NCBI GenBank assembly: GCA_030549495.1
Contig: JAUIRK010001036.1
Span: 344,001-408,000, forward strand
Reading direction: 5' to 3'
Origin: Nectonema munidae
Taxonomy: Eukaryota; Nematomorpha; Nectonematoida; Nectonematidae
Length of the DNA: 64,000 nucleotides
The translations under genes were made by a program, and so were the position numbers. A model generated the notes under the pieces. The model did no database searches and was not told the DNA's origin. It saw only the letters and a program-made list of their open reading frames with translations. Of the stretch, positions 20,830-32,376 are shown piece after piece. Positions within the stretch are counted from its first letter, which is position 1. Each line of letters opens with the position of its first letter.

Positions 20830-21412
20830 AATATTAATTTTGAAGGCATATTTTTTCAGTATGAAGAGTTTTAGGAAACTCTTCTCTGTTATGTAATGAT
20901 ATATTCTCATAACCTGTACGGTTGGACGCGGGTAGATAACTTGAGTGTCATCTCCAACATGTATACTACGATGATTCATCTCCAACCTGTATACTACGAT
21001 GATTCATCTCCAACTTGTCAGTTCATATTTTGCTAGATGTAAGATTTGATATACCTCATTCGTGGAGACGATGTTACATAAGTTATTACCTATATTTTTG
21101 CAATTTTTTCACCATAATAAATAATATATCTGTCAAATAATCAAAATAAAATTCTGTAATCAAAGAATCGAAAAATATTCTCCAAAAAATCACAAAATAT
21201 TAAACTTTCAGTTCAAATTTTGCTAGATGTAAGATTTGATATACCTCAGGCGATGTTACAAAAGTTATAACCTATATTTTTGCAATGGCACGATATTAAA
21301 TAATATATTTGTCAAATAATAATCAATATAAAATCCTGTAATCAAAGAATCGAAAAATATTCTTTAAAAAATATCTATTCTTTTTAAATATATCATTGGC
21401 TCCCCTTATTGA
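20830..21412. repeat. Right terminal inverted repeat of the 10-kb element
   Basis: It contains, in reverse order, the same blocks as the left TIR: inner GAAGAGTTT marker, ACCTGTACGGTTGGACGCGG, three 28-bp units, the GATGTAAGATTTGATATACC block twice (so the 160-bp unit is duplicated here too), the CAATCGATTC-like block, and TATCATTGGCTCCCCTTA. It ends abruptly at CCCCTTATTGATAAGGGG, an 8-bp inverted repeat, where LINE-like sequence begins. Confidence 0.8.
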
Positions 21413-22740
21413 TAAGGGGGAAGATGCTGCAATTATTTGGTTGTGCACTCTTTGTAGAAAAGATGATGTGCCTACTCTGAAAATAGTTATCAATAGAATT
21501 AATAAAGAGCTTTTGTCGTTCAAAAAGAAAATTGAAAATAAATATTTCAACTAAGACATCTCAACAAAAATATACTATCTTTTTGAGCATAGAAAGCTTC
21601 TTTCTAAAACAGTTAAATTCTCTCACACCATAATAAAAAGCTTGAGAACATGATTGATAAAGTTAATGAAAGGCCGGCGCCAAATTCAGTGGCTCCTTCT
21701 TCTCTAGGCATTTTGCAAAAATTCTACAGATACCCTGCAACGTCAACGTCTTATTGATTCAGACATAGAAGTCATAAGGGCGAATAACATAGTTCATTGT
21801 GTTGACGAGTTGAAGTGTCAAGGTAAAAGGTTTGATGATGATCATTTTATATAAGAATGATTCCATAGACATTTATTTCTCGGCCCTATAAAATTAAAAT
21901 ATCTAAACCCTTTTGGAAAAATCAAGGATGAGGAAGTTACTGGATTTCATATGAAAAGTACTTCGATAAATTATTATCATTCGTCTGTGCATTCCCTCTT
22001 CTAAAAAAAGTGTCAACTAAAATGACTAAATTAAGAAAATAAGGGGTAATTTTTTAAAAGATTTCAAGTCAAAAAGGAAATTAAGTTTATCACTCAACAA
22101 AAACACGTAAAGTCAAAACAATTAGCGCTTTCTTAAAAATGACTTAAAGGTACTTCTAGCTATCTATTTTTATACTAATTCCAATTAACTTTATCCGAAA
22201 GTGATTGAACTTTCTTTGATTAATGATAAAACACATTCAGACTTAATTCCCATTCCAGCGTTCTTCGAAAAAATCTTATTATGTTTCTCAAAATTTATCT
22301 ACTATTTTTTAATATTATAAATAAATAGTTTAAAGTCAAACACAAGTATGTCGTTTTTTAAACGTTTATTCACATGTGATATAAGTTCTACAAAATTTTA
22401 CGCTGTATTATAGGTCCATTCTCAATAAAAAATGCTCATTATGAGAAACTTCTTATCATTCACCTTCATTAAATATTTTTTCTTTTTAGTGTTCTGATAA
22501 AGAAATTTAAAGTTAAAAAAATTGAATCAGGGTATAAACTAATTAACTCATTGATATATTTTCATAAAGAGCTAATTTTACGACAACTTCTTCAAGAAGA
22601 TATAAGAAGGAAAAAATTTTTTATTGAAGAAAACAAACAATCATATACTCGAATTACATAATAGGAGTGGCATTGGGAATTACTATAGGCAACATGAGGA
22701 AGAACAAAGGGAAAAACTAGAGCGGCTGCCATCTAAATGA
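21413..22740 (+). pseudogene. Possible LINE ORF1 remnant
   Basis: Just outside the right TIR the plus strand reads AAIIWLCTLCRKDDVPTLK and then IVINRINKELLSFKKKIEN. A C..C pair followed by a coiled-coil-like helix resembles ORF1 starts of some non-LTR retrotransposons. Further pieces (QRLIDSDIEVIRANNIVH, then REKLERLPSK near 22720) are compatible but weak. Many stops are present. It lies 0.5-1.8 kb upstream of a reverse transcriptase on the same strand, but I cannot show that they belong to one element. Confidence 0.3.
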
Positions 22741-23234
22741 TCTTACCTTCAGGATTAAATAAAAATACTAAAGGATATTATAGCTTTAAAATGTAAAGAT
22801 AATAGAAAAAACAAATGGTTGAATATTGTAAAGTTACATATAAAAGATTATAATGTATAGTATAGTATAATATGAGGTGTGGTTACAAATGTTATTTCAT
22901 AGTATATATTGTACATTATACAGTTATGAAGGATAGGAAAGTTTTACATATAAGCTTTCAAAGAAGAAATATTGAATAATAGTCAATCTTTTTGTTCAAA
23001 ACAAATAAGTAAACAATTTCAAAAAATCGGCATATTATTATTATATATTACATAAACATTTCAACCAATCATATTGTTTTCATGAAATTTAAACCGCAAT
23101 TTCAAAGTTAAGTGTTTTGAACTTTTGTGTCCAATTTTTGAAGTGGTGCTTTCAATATGTATGTAAAATATTTTTTAAAATTTTTTATTTTAAGTGTTTT
23201 TTAGTATTTTACGATTTTTATATTAAATATATAT
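22741..23234. other. AT-rich spacer before the LINE
   Basis: No gene recognised. Tandem TATAGTATA words occur near 22856-22905. Confidence 0.4.
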
Positions 23235-24933
23235 AAGGTCTGAATTATACGATGGAAGATGTAGTAGTCAGTGAAAAACTTGTATTTCAGAAACTTAGCT
23301 CTCTCGGCGGCGACAAATCACCTGGTATTGATGATTTGCACCCATATATTCTGAAAGAACTTTCCCAAGATTTGGCATTTCCTATAACAAAGTTATTCAA
23401 CCTATCTTTAAAAGAAGGAGTCATACCCAAAACTTGGAAATCTGCATTAGTTGTGCCTGTACATAAAAGTTCCGACCCCGAGCTTCCTTCAAACTACAGG
23501 CCTATTGGTTTAAATTCCGTCCTGTCAAAAGTGCTTGAATCTATAGTTGCTGATAATATTCTTTTTTATTTGGAAGAAAAAAATTTGATTAACACTAACC
23601 AACATGGTTTTCTGAAAAAGAAATCTACTGTAACGCAATTATTGCAGTTCCAGGATGATGTTACTAATCTCCTTGAAAATAATGACACGGTTCATGTTTT
23701 ATACTTTGACCTTCGAAAGGCATTCGACAAGGTTCCGCATAATTATTTACTCAGTAAATTGGAGGCCTATGACATTAACTCTGGAATTATTAATTGGATT
23801 GATAACTTCTTGACCGATAGAACCCAGTTTGTCGCCGTGAATGGCGATATATCAAATTCAAGTAGAGTGACTAGTGGTGTTATCCAAGGTAGGACCACTA
23901 CTTTTCAACATTTACATAAATGATCTGCATACCCAAGTTCGTTCTCGCTTAAAATTGTTTGCTGATGATCTTAAAATGTACTCTGAATCAACTAACAAAT
24001 CTAAACTACAACTTCAAGCCGACCTTTTTACTTTATACCAATGGTGTCACACTTGGGGTATGGATTTAAACTTTTCTAAATGTTATCATTTACAAATTGG
24101 TTTAAATAATAGCGTCACTTACTACATAGGTGGTTATAATATTAAGCGTACCGCACAAATGAACGATTTAGGAATTATTATTGATGATGCTCTCAAATTT
24201 AAACCTCAATTTACAAAAATCATCTCGAAAGCTTACTCTATATTCCATTTAGTTCTTCGATATTTATCTTTCTTTGAACCCGAGATAGCTAAACCTATAT
24301 ATAAAGCTTTGATACGACCCATCCTTGAGTACGGTAATGTTATAGCGCAACCTACCTGCATAAAAAATATGAAATCTTTGGAGAAAGTACAGCAACATAT
24401 AACCAAAAGAATGAAAGGCCTCACAGAACTGCACTATAAAGAACGATTGCAGACTCTGTCCTTACCACTTCTGTCATACAGATATAAAAGAAACGACATG
24501 ATAACAGTATTTAACATCATAAATAAAAACATTCATGTTAATCGTGATATCCTACCCCCATTTTCTTCAAGATTTCAAAGAACTCATCAGTACAAATTTA
24601 TAAAAAGGCGACACAAAAAGCACTTCGGCAAAAACTTCTTTTCTAACAGAATTATCAACGACTGGAACAGCCTTCCCGCGTATGTAGTGAACTCTCCTAA
24701 TTTAAACATCTTCAAGCAACGCCTTGACCACTTCTGGAAAGATAAGATGTATACTCCTTCCCAGCTTAGTAACTCGGAATATCCTAGTTTTCTTATATTA
24801 ATCTTTTTTCCATAATTGTCACTTATATTATTCTCGATCAGTTTATGTTTTTCTTTTCCTTGAATTGATGCGATCATTACAGGCAAATTGCCTTTCTATT
24901 CGCTTAATAAATTATGTTATGTTATGTTATGTT
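23235..24933 (+). mobile_element. 5'-truncated non-LTR retrotransposon (LINE) with ATGTT tail
   Basis: The copy starts inside ORF2, lacking the endonuclease. It carries the complete reverse transcriptase and thumb region, followed by a 3' tail of about four TTATG repeats (24912-24933). Short tandem tails instead of poly-A are typical of several LINE clades (CR1/L2/Jockey-like). I do not assign a clade. No target duplication was recognised. Confidence 0.8.
23252..24815 (+). pseudogene. LINE ORF2 reverse transcriptase, one frameshift
   Basis: The first frame (to 23923) holds GGDKSPGIDDLHPYILKEL, WKSALVVPVHKS with SNYRPIGLNSVLSKVLESI, HGFLKKKSTVTQLL, the motif-A aspartate in VLYFDLRKAFDKVPH, and SGVIQG. 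A short deletion at about 23888 then shifts the frame. The second frame (from about 23885) continues VGPLLFNIYINDL, KLFADDLKMYSES (FADD catalytic box), NFSKC and YKALIRPILEYGNV, and ends with the thumb/C-terminal NRIINDWNSLPAYVV. The frames together cover about 520 residues. The enzyme copies element RNA into DNA at the target. With only one frameshift plus 5' truncation the copy is fairly young. Confidence 0.85.
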
Positions 24934-24939
24934 GTCTAA

Positions 24940-25318
24940 TTGTTTTGTTTGTAACAAAATTTGATACATAATAATATTATTCTAATTCTTTCATGTTATA
25001 CACATAATTTATGCATACACAAATTTCTAGCTATCTAGAAATAAGAGTAACTTCTCATTGTAATAGAATAATAGAGTAACTTCTCATTGTAATACATATA
25101 TGCACATACATCTTTTTATTGTAAAATTTTTAGCTATTTTATATTATCTTACTACTTATTAATATATTAGATATTACATTGCAAAATTTATGTTTGATTT
25201 ATTGTATATCTCTAAGTACTTCTAATACGGCTTTTTGAGCTCTTGAAGTACTTTGCAATGTTAATGTTTTATATTGTTAACTTGCTAAATAAAATAAATA
25301 AATAAAAATAAAAAATAT
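24940..25318 (+). repeat. Likely 3' UTR of another LINE copy
   Basis: Beginning inside AT-rich DNA, the plus strand carries a duplicated GAGTAACTTCTCATTGTAAT (25046 and 25075). It ends with TACGGCTTTTTGAGCTCTTG, TTAACTTGCTAAATAAAATA and a simple A/T-rich tail (AAATAAATAAA). A stop-rich 3' end with such a tail is typical of a LINE, but no coding part is attached. Confidence 0.35.
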
Positions 25319-25319
25319 A

Positions 25320-25545
25320 TATATATATAAGGTATGGCAAGTTGTCTCCCCAGAGGTCTTGTAAGACCTCTGATAATGGAACCAAAAGCTGAGCGTTGGA
25401 AATGAGACAGGCTATGTAAACATAGCATTGACCAATAAAAGTTAATGTATTTGTAAGTGTTGGAAATTATTTCACGAAAGTGTTGTTTATATGGCTTGGA
25501 AATAACGTGTATATATGTAGATTGACGAGTATTATAATTATGCAT
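25320..25545 (-). pseudogene. Possible LINE C-terminal scrap
   Basis: On minus the frame begins MHNYNTRQS, reminiscent of the HNYNTR motif near the end of some LINE ORF2 proteins. It ends with RSAFGSIIRGLTRPLG. The DNA has an inverted repeat, AGAGGTCTTGTAAGACCTCT. The evidence is thin. Confidence 0.25.
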
Positions 25546-25549
25546 TTGT

Positions 25550-27947
25550 GAAAAAATTAGCTGAATATAAGTTTAAGGAAATAAAATTTGTAGAAAAAAA
25601 TTAAATGGGAAAATATAGAGAGTTGATGTAAATGTAATAGAAAGTAAGATGTGAAAATTTGAAGTGTTATTCAGTCTATAAAATCGAAAATTTTCTTCTG
25701 AATATTGTCGAGTATATTGATTAAGCTATTATTCAAATTTCTGTTATATATCCCGTCAAACTTCCTATTTCTCAAAGTTTATTCTATTAATATTTTAGAT
25801 TATTATCAATATTTCAAAGATTTTGGTATTTCTGAAAAATATCTAGATATTACTTCAGTAATAATAATTTGAAACCTTGTTAAAAAAGGTTAAATTCAAA
25901 AGACAAGTTTTTCATAAAATTTAAATGATCGTTGTTACATAGATTTTAGTTTTTGTGAGAAATTATTTAAAGAAAAACAATATAATTTATTTATATATAT
26001 ATTTATGTTAGGATAAAAAAAAATCTTATTTTCCAAAATAATTTGATCAAAATAAGAGTTTCTTATGGTACTGAGGATGAAGTAAGCTAAACTCTTTCAA
26101 CCTATCTAACGATGCCTTTGTTAGGTTATTACTTTTTCTAAAAGTAATTTTTCTCAGTATTTAAACATTTTTCGATTAATCGATTTAGACATCTAGTCTA
26201 TACGAAATATAATTCGTTGCAAAGAATTTCTCTAATAGGTAATATAACTTTTCCTAAGATAAAACATGCATTGGGTCAGTTGTATAGAAAGTGATTCAAA
26301 TAACCACAATCTACAGTAACACTTGCCATAAAGTAATACCTTGGAATTTTTATGAATGCAACTAGTAAATAATATCAGAAAAAGTGTATACTTTTAACTT
26401 TTTTACCCTGTGAGGAACAGTGTGACACCTGTGTACAATGAAATGAAAATGGTCTGCCTTAGGTATATAAAATTGCATTGAAAAAGAAAGCAGGCGATTA
26501 GTCTTCAAATTTCTGGTCCTCAACGGGTTCATTTTACTGGCACAAATTTCAAAGGTCCTACGAATCCATCTCCAATGAATAGAATTACGATACATAATCA
26601 ACAATTTGTAAATATATAAAATTGAGAGAGAAATGTCCAAATATAAAGGTTACATTTTTCATGATCTTACAGAAGTGATCAATTCTATTTCAACCTTATT
26701 TTGTATAAATAATTGAAAAATTGAAAAGTGTGAGAGCATGAAAACTTTTATTAGCTATATAAACGCCATATTTAGGCAGTAATTTTGAGCATGTAAGTAA
26801 CTTCTCCAACTCCGTTCTAAAAATTTTATGAAAACATATATAAAGGAATGAAACAGGATAGAATAGAAATGATTTTTCAATAGATTTAATAGGAATTCTG
26901 TTTTTAATATCATTTCTGTGATAAAATTGATCAATAGATCTTTTTGTCTACACTGTAAAGCTTTTTATATACAATCTATTGTACAAATTTTGTCCTCCTA
27001 TTGGCCACAGATTTAGAAAAGATTTATAGATGAGATCAATTTGTTTGGGCATAAAAATGTGTTTTACCATAACATTGAAAACTTGTTGATTGAGTGATTG
27101 CTTTCCTTCATTATTGTACATTAACCATGAAAAATTCGACTTTGGGTTTAAGAGGTTATTAAACTCAAACAACAAAATTGTTCGCTAAATTTTCAGAAGT
27201 AAACCTTTGCAAAAACACACCTAAAATCATGGATTACGAAATGAAATAATTTTTTGACTCATTTTTCACTATGAGAAACCAAAAAATTAAAAGCGAAAAC
27301 ACGGTCAATCACCATTTGGGATTAGAAACGATTTTTGCAAAGTTTTAACTCAAAGCATTTACTTAAAAAAATTATTTTCGTGTTCAATTACCTTCATAGA
27401 AAGGTTCCACTAAGTATGATGTAAAAAAATTCCGTGGTTACAAGTCAATGACCATTGAAATTAATGAATCAAACATCATTCATAGAATATAAATTTGAGG
27501 CCCAATTCAGGTAACAACGAAAATGATATGAGTATTTGATTAGTTTAGCAGTAATCTCATAACTAACTAGTCGTTCTATGCAGTACATAAGATTATGTTT
27601 GATCTTACAAATTATCGTATGAAATGTATCTTCTACTTTCCAAGACATACCTTTATAATTAGCTGTTATTTTGCATAAATGACAGCACAGATCATTGTAC
27701 ATTTTAATTCTTTTACAGTTTTTCCCATTTCCTTAAGTTTTGGGTCAATAACTATATATGTTTTGTAAACTATATTCTTTGCTCATTAGATTCTTAGATA
27801 GTAATTTTTGATCCCTATTACATAAATATCTTATGTTAAGCTGTAACTATTCTATACATAATTGATTCAATGAGAAAGATCTAAAATATTGGCAAATTAC
27901 TAGTATACAAACACACACAAATTATGTAGTATTAAAGAATATCTTAC
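25550..27947. other. Long AT-rich stretch without a recognised gene
   Basis: Several minus-strand frames of 75-90 residues occur, but none matches a family or shows a convincing start, splice and stop set. Confidence 0.4.
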
Positions 27948-28112
27948 CTGTTTAATTTTTATATCAGTAGGATATTGATTTACATTTAATTTATAAGCAA
28001 TTGTAAGTGAACTGTAAATAGAAAAATTAAATATACATTTTGTGGTAAGAGCACAGATTAAGCATTTCGATTCCTTAGTGGTGAATACACTCTTTCGTTT
28101 TCTGTCTCCCAT
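27948..28112 (-). CDS. Candidate exon, unknown protein
   Basis: From an ATG at 28112, 55 codons (MGDRKRKSVFTTKESKCL onward, two CxxxC-like cysteine groups) run exactly in phase to a strong donor, CAG|GTAAGA, at 27947. Nothing downstream gives a convincing in-phase acceptor exon, and the protein is unknown to me. The good donor may be chance. Confidence 0.2.
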
Positions 28113-29570
28113 TTGTAATATTTATCTAAACAGGTTTTCCAGTCTCAATTCAAACTATATCAACGATGCTGCTATTGCTGCTGTGTAAGAATGCCCACGA
28201 TCCTATACAAATTTTTAACTTTACAAAGTTTACCCTATTTACTTTAGACTGAGCTTAAATATTAGAATGAATGAATTAAACTAATCGCATGCTTTTATCA
28301 GATTATTTTAGCAGCTATACTCATACAAAAAAGGAGCGTATCAAGATGGTAAATTAAGAAACGGCCCTATCAAATATTATTCCATATATGAGATGAAAAC
28401 GTAATCATTTAGTATATTATACATATACTATTACTACACATCATTCGCAATTGTTAAAAAAGGTTGTGTAAAAATGGAGATAAACTGAAGTTCCTGGAAT
28501 ATTTTCTTTTTAATAAAAAAATGATTATTTCAGTAATTATTTTAGTTTTCATGCTTCTAGTAGAAATAAGTGCCCTGGTTTTCAAATATTCTTTACTTAG
28601 TTTTAGAATTTATTAAAATTTCAGTAGCTTGTCATGATAAATTTTAGATTATCCAAAAAAAATTAGTTAAAATTCAAGCTTGTAAATTTTACTCTTATGA
28701 AAGTTTGTAATCGTAAAAATTCAAAGAAATTTATTCCTATTTAAATTAACGATAACTTGTTATGTGCTGATCAAAGCATGATAGTATTTTTCATTATGTG
28801 TGATCTAAGATTTATTCTTTTATTGCATACTTTTTAGGTGACTTTTCCAAGATAAAAATCTGAAAAATTTAAATATGAAACATAATAAACTTTTTGCAAT
28901 GTAGACAAATTCTTTTTAGCAATTTTAAATATTTTTATGTTTGTAGTAATTTCAAAATAAATACTGATTAAATAATTTAACTGATTGTAGTTAGCAATAG
29001 ATATGGAGTGCTTAGAGAATCGGTAGTTTGCTAGCGCTTTCATATACTTAGTTTATCGATTAAATATTTCATTTTTCTCAAAATAGTCCCAGGATCCGAG
29101 AATGTATTCACAACCAAGAAATGAGCACACTCAGGTATTCAGTATAAATATTAATTAATTTACTCCAAATTTCTTTGTGATTCTATTATTGAAGTTGGAG
29201 AACTGTCTTCAATTTTCATACTTTCTAAAATCTTCTTGTCATTTTTTTTAAATTGTAGAATAACATTTCTTTTACAGAAATAGATACTGTAATCTTCTTT
29301 ATCGATTTTTCCAAATACTAAAAAGATAGAAATAATTGAAAAAAATATAATAAAAAATATGATATTTTTATGTGTAAATTTCACATTGCCAACATCTTTT
29401 GAGTGTATTATATTCAGATAGTGAATAACAAGCACAACTAAGAATAGTTATAAACAGCTTTCGCATTAGTTATTTCACACTGAACACATAATAAACTACC
29501 CAACCAATAAGAATCAAGTTGTCCAATAACTAATTAATTAACCAGCTCACTATCAACTAACAACTAAACA
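28113..29570. other. AT-rich stretch, no recognised gene
   Basis: The minus frame 29160-29435 encodes one hydrophobic segment (IIFFIIFFSIISIFLVFG) flanked by lysines and a polar tail. It could be part of a membrane protein or a by-product of T-rich DNA. No splice or promoter context supports it. Confidence 0.35.
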
Positions 29571-29689
29571 ATAGGGATGCACTGGTTATCTGGAAAATAT
29601 CAGGTTGGCAGGATATCGCGCTAAAATTTTAATATTCAGTATCCGAAATCCTGCCTTACTTCACATTTTACTATTATTTTGAGCAATGG

Positions 29690-30120
29690 GCCGGTTGCAA
29701 GCCGATTTGACCGATGTTATCAAATTGGGCTACGTGCCTTCGAGGGGCCCCACGCTTGTGGGCCTTTTTCTGTATTATATGAGGTACAAAATACTTAAGA
29801 ACTTGAAGCTCTGAAAACTTTCCTTCAACCCAGAATTAAATCTTAATCTCTGTTTGAACACCTGATAGAAAACAATAGATTTACAACATTTCCTAATGTT
29901 TTCATTGCCTTGAGGGTTTATTTAAGGATGCCACTAACACTTGCATCACGGGAAAGAAGCTTTTCAAAGCTGAAACAAAACATGCTTGAGATCTACGGTT
30001 TCACAAGAAAGACTTAACAGTTTGGTAATGCTTTCTATAGAAAGAAGATTGCTGAAGCTATTGACTTTGAAAATATATTGAAATATTTTGCTAATAAAAA
30101 AGCTAGAAGAGGTCATTTCT
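29690..30120 (+). pseudogene. hAT transposase C-terminal fragment (TTF/ZMYM1-like group)
   Basis: The plus strand reads FPNVFIALRVYLRMPLTLAS then RERSFSKLKQNMLE, and after a stop KKIAEAIDFENILKYFANKK with ARR. This corresponds to the hAT dimerisation end (T.ASGERSFSKLK.IK..LRS, then I....A..LDF...I..FA..KARR). An internal stretch is missing or scrambled and one stop is present. A GC-rich GGGGCCCCACGCTTGTGGGC just upstream (about 29738) resembles hAT terminal sequence. Only this tail of the gene is present. Confidence 0.6.
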
Positions 30121-30129
30121 AGAAGAGTA

Positions 30130-30808
30130 TGTGTGATTGCCTAATTTGCCTCTTTTAATGTTAAAAGGAAACAATAAAATTAGCAATAGTGCCTTAAAAA
30201 AATTTTTATACCAAGCATTAAATGTCTTATTTTTGGTTTGTATGTGTTTTTTTTATATAAACACAGATAAATTTTACTATGTAGAGTCGAGGCTCGCTAT
30301 CAAATTGCCCTCAATCCCTAGCACTGGTCCTGATAAGACAAAGATATAACTTATTATAAAACTATGTTTAACTTCATTACACTTGTAGAGAAATTAAAAA
30401 TAACATTTATGAATAAAAAGCTAACTCGAAATTTTTTCTCATTCTATTTTTCTAAAAATTATTTGATGAAAATTATAAAAATTAATAAAAACTTTTAAGA
30501 AGGTCATAGTGAGCGAAATATTATTGCTTGTATTTTGTTTTAAATAAAAAATTTACTCAACGTTTTCAATTTATAAAAATTTTCATGTCAAATATTTTTT
30601 TATCTAGTACTTACCAATTCAAAATAAATATTCTTCAAATTTTAATAAACTTAATAAAAATGCGTTAAGTTTTTTAAATCAATTCATTTTAAATTTTCAG
30701 CTTAAGACTTTCTACAAGTGAAAAATTTTAAAAATATTTCAAAATAAAATACAGCTAAAATATTAAAATACAAACCTTGACAATTTTAAATGAAGTTTTT
30801 TAAATTGA
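30130..30808. other. AT-rich stretch without features
   Basis: No gene, repeat or RNA supported. Confidence 0.5.
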
Positions 30809-30812
30809 TGTG

Positions 30813-30920
30813 GTTGCTAGGGCGTCAGGACCGTAGCAAGAAAGGGGCACGAGGGGCCGTGTCTCCCTCTTCCCCCAACTTCCTCTTGTGCCCCCGATTT
30901 CCTATTGTTTTCTTCCTTTT
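30813..30920. repeat. SINE head interrupted by a hAT-like terminus
   Basis: TGGTTGCTAGGGCGT matches the SINE head (TGGTTGCTAGGGTGT at 3380). It breaks directly into CAGGACCGTAGCAAG plus a G/C-rich segment (GGGGCACGAGGGGCCGTG, then CCCCCAACTTCC). The CAGG.CCGTAGC start is hAT-like, so this looks like a small hAT derivative inserted in a SINE copy. No right end was identified. Confidence 0.4.
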
Positions 30921-31254
30921 TTACATTGCCTGAATCACTGGCTTCATCTTGTTGTGATTAATGCTTTGAATTCTGTATAGATGAAGTTTCAAGATGTATT
31001 ACTGTGTGTAAGCTCATTTACAATTTTATCAGGAAGCCTAATGTTGAGAAAATATAAGATGGAGGGAAAATTCAAAGGATTATGGATCAAAGATGGACAT
31101 AATACTCACAAACTCAGTATCGAAGCTCAAAGTCTCTCGATGCAAATACAGAAAAAACATTTCATATTTGTTTTGAATCTCCTGTTCAAGGACATTAGAT
31201 TTTAATTTCTTTAACACTTATGCACAGGTACTTTAAAATACTACTCATGATATA

Positions 31255-32190
31255 CTTTTTTAAAAATTTTAAATATATATTCCATATCAAGTGGTATTGA
31301 TTCCACACTCAGGCTTGTTAATTCAATAATAAAGGAAATGAAGAATCTAAGAAATGATAAAAGTACTTTTACAGAATTGATACAAAAGTGTGAAAAATAT
31401 GGGTCTGTCGAAAACCAGACTTCTAAAAGGATTAAAAAAAACACATAAAAAATTTGAAGGAAGTATTTTATTGTCTTCTATGGAGCAAAACAACAATGGT
31501 GAGACTAATTTTATTGGTCGCTTTAATGAAGTTATTGACGTGACCATCGAAGAAATGGAAAATAGGTATTAACATTTAAAGTTATAAATAAAATTTATTT
31601 ACAAATATGCCAGAAAATCTACTCATCGCGTATTTTTATTATATAGATTAATTAATAAAGGAAATACCGTGGCAAAATGTATTAAAAGTCTTTGGCCTGC
31701 CAACGAAAAATTTTTAGATAAAAAAAGAATGGAGGAGCTCGCCGAATATTTTAATATTGAATATGGCGAATATTTTCAAAGTCAGATTATGGTAGCCAAA
31801 AACAATGTTATCAATAGTTTTGAACAAAATAAACACAAGAACTTAAACGATATTTTAAATATAATTTATCCCATAAAAGAAGCATTAAAAAAGCCTTCAA
31901 TTTATATGTTGGTAAGAAAAATGTCACGTAGTTAGCTTAATTTCCTTCAATAAATTTTTCTTTTTGCATTTATATTTTAAGGTGCTCTTACTATCAGAAT
32001 AAGTACAGCATCGTGTGAAAGATCATTTTCATGTGTGAAAGGGGTTTTGACAAGCCAAATAACTTCTATGATGTACGAGAGAAAAAAAACTTGATTCTGC
32101 TGTCATATTTAGATGGATATACAAAAAATATTGATATTAATGAATTGGTCAAGAAATTTTCTGAAGAATTCAACTTATTTGAGAGAGCAT
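31255..32190 (+). pseudogene. Intron-bearing hAT-derived gene, ZMYM1-like C-terminal half
   Basis: The pieces are collinear and separated by short introns. IDSTLRLVNSIIKEMKNLRN leads to KCEKYGS (about 31290-31415). After a frame change in an A run, FEGSILLSSMEQNNNGETNF and FNEVIDVTIEEMENR follow, ending at a donor (31566). SLWPANEKFLDKKRMEELAE and onward to KPSIYML ends at G|GTAAGA (31909). The next acceptor (about 31980) opens ISTASCERSFSCVKGVLTSQ and a tail to about 32210. T.SCERSFS.VK is the hAT dimerisation signature and the layout resembles ZMYM1-type hAT proteins. The N-terminal half is absent. Introns of about 70-100 bp suggest either an intron-containing transposon or an old captured gene. 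Confidence 0.55.
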
Positions 32191-32239
32191 GTATTGTTTT
32201 TCCAAAATGGGAAAGTTTTTTTCTATATATAATTGTTTT

Positions 32240-32376
32240 ATTCCAATTTCTGGCTACAGCCCTGTAGGGCGTACCTCTTATTTTTGCAGTTGAAGGTCAT
32301 GGGTTCGATCCCCAAGGCTTTCGACTGCATCTGAAAGTGCTTTGATATCTCCAACCAACCAAATTGATCTTATATT
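32240..32376 (+). mobile_element. tRNA-derived SINE, second copy
   Basis: TAGGGCGTACCTC, GTTGAAGGTCATGGGTTCGA (B box GGTTCGATCC) and GCTTTGATATCTCCAACCAA with a CCAACCAACCAA tail match the SINE at 3370-3547. The middle is shorter by about 50 bases. Target duplications are not obvious. Confidence 0.75.

Larger units (their letters stand above)
11366..21412 (+). mobile_element. About 10-kb DNA transposon with long repeat-filled TIRs, transposase and SAM-domain gene
   Basis: The left end, GGGGAGCCAACGATATATTT, returns inverted at the right end as AAATATATCATTGGCTCCCC (21385-21410). Going inward, both ends share a CGATTCTTTGATTAC block, the GAGGTATATCAAATCTTACA block, and the 28-bp unit with GGTTGGAGATGAATCATCG. 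Both then reach the same inner marker, CCCGCGTTCAACCGTACAGG. Between the TIRs lie a zinc-finger transposase gene and a SAM-domain gene, both on plus, plus satellite DNA. The family is known to me only from predicted fish and invertebrate proteins; the superfamily (possibly CACTA-like) is uncertain. The transposase has several breaks, so this copy is not autonomous. Confidence 0.7.

Noticed and set aside
27680-28112. Two-exon gene joining 28112-27948 to a VIDPKLKEMG frame near 27750
   Set aside because: The phases of donor and best acceptor do not match, so only the first exon is kept, at low confidence.
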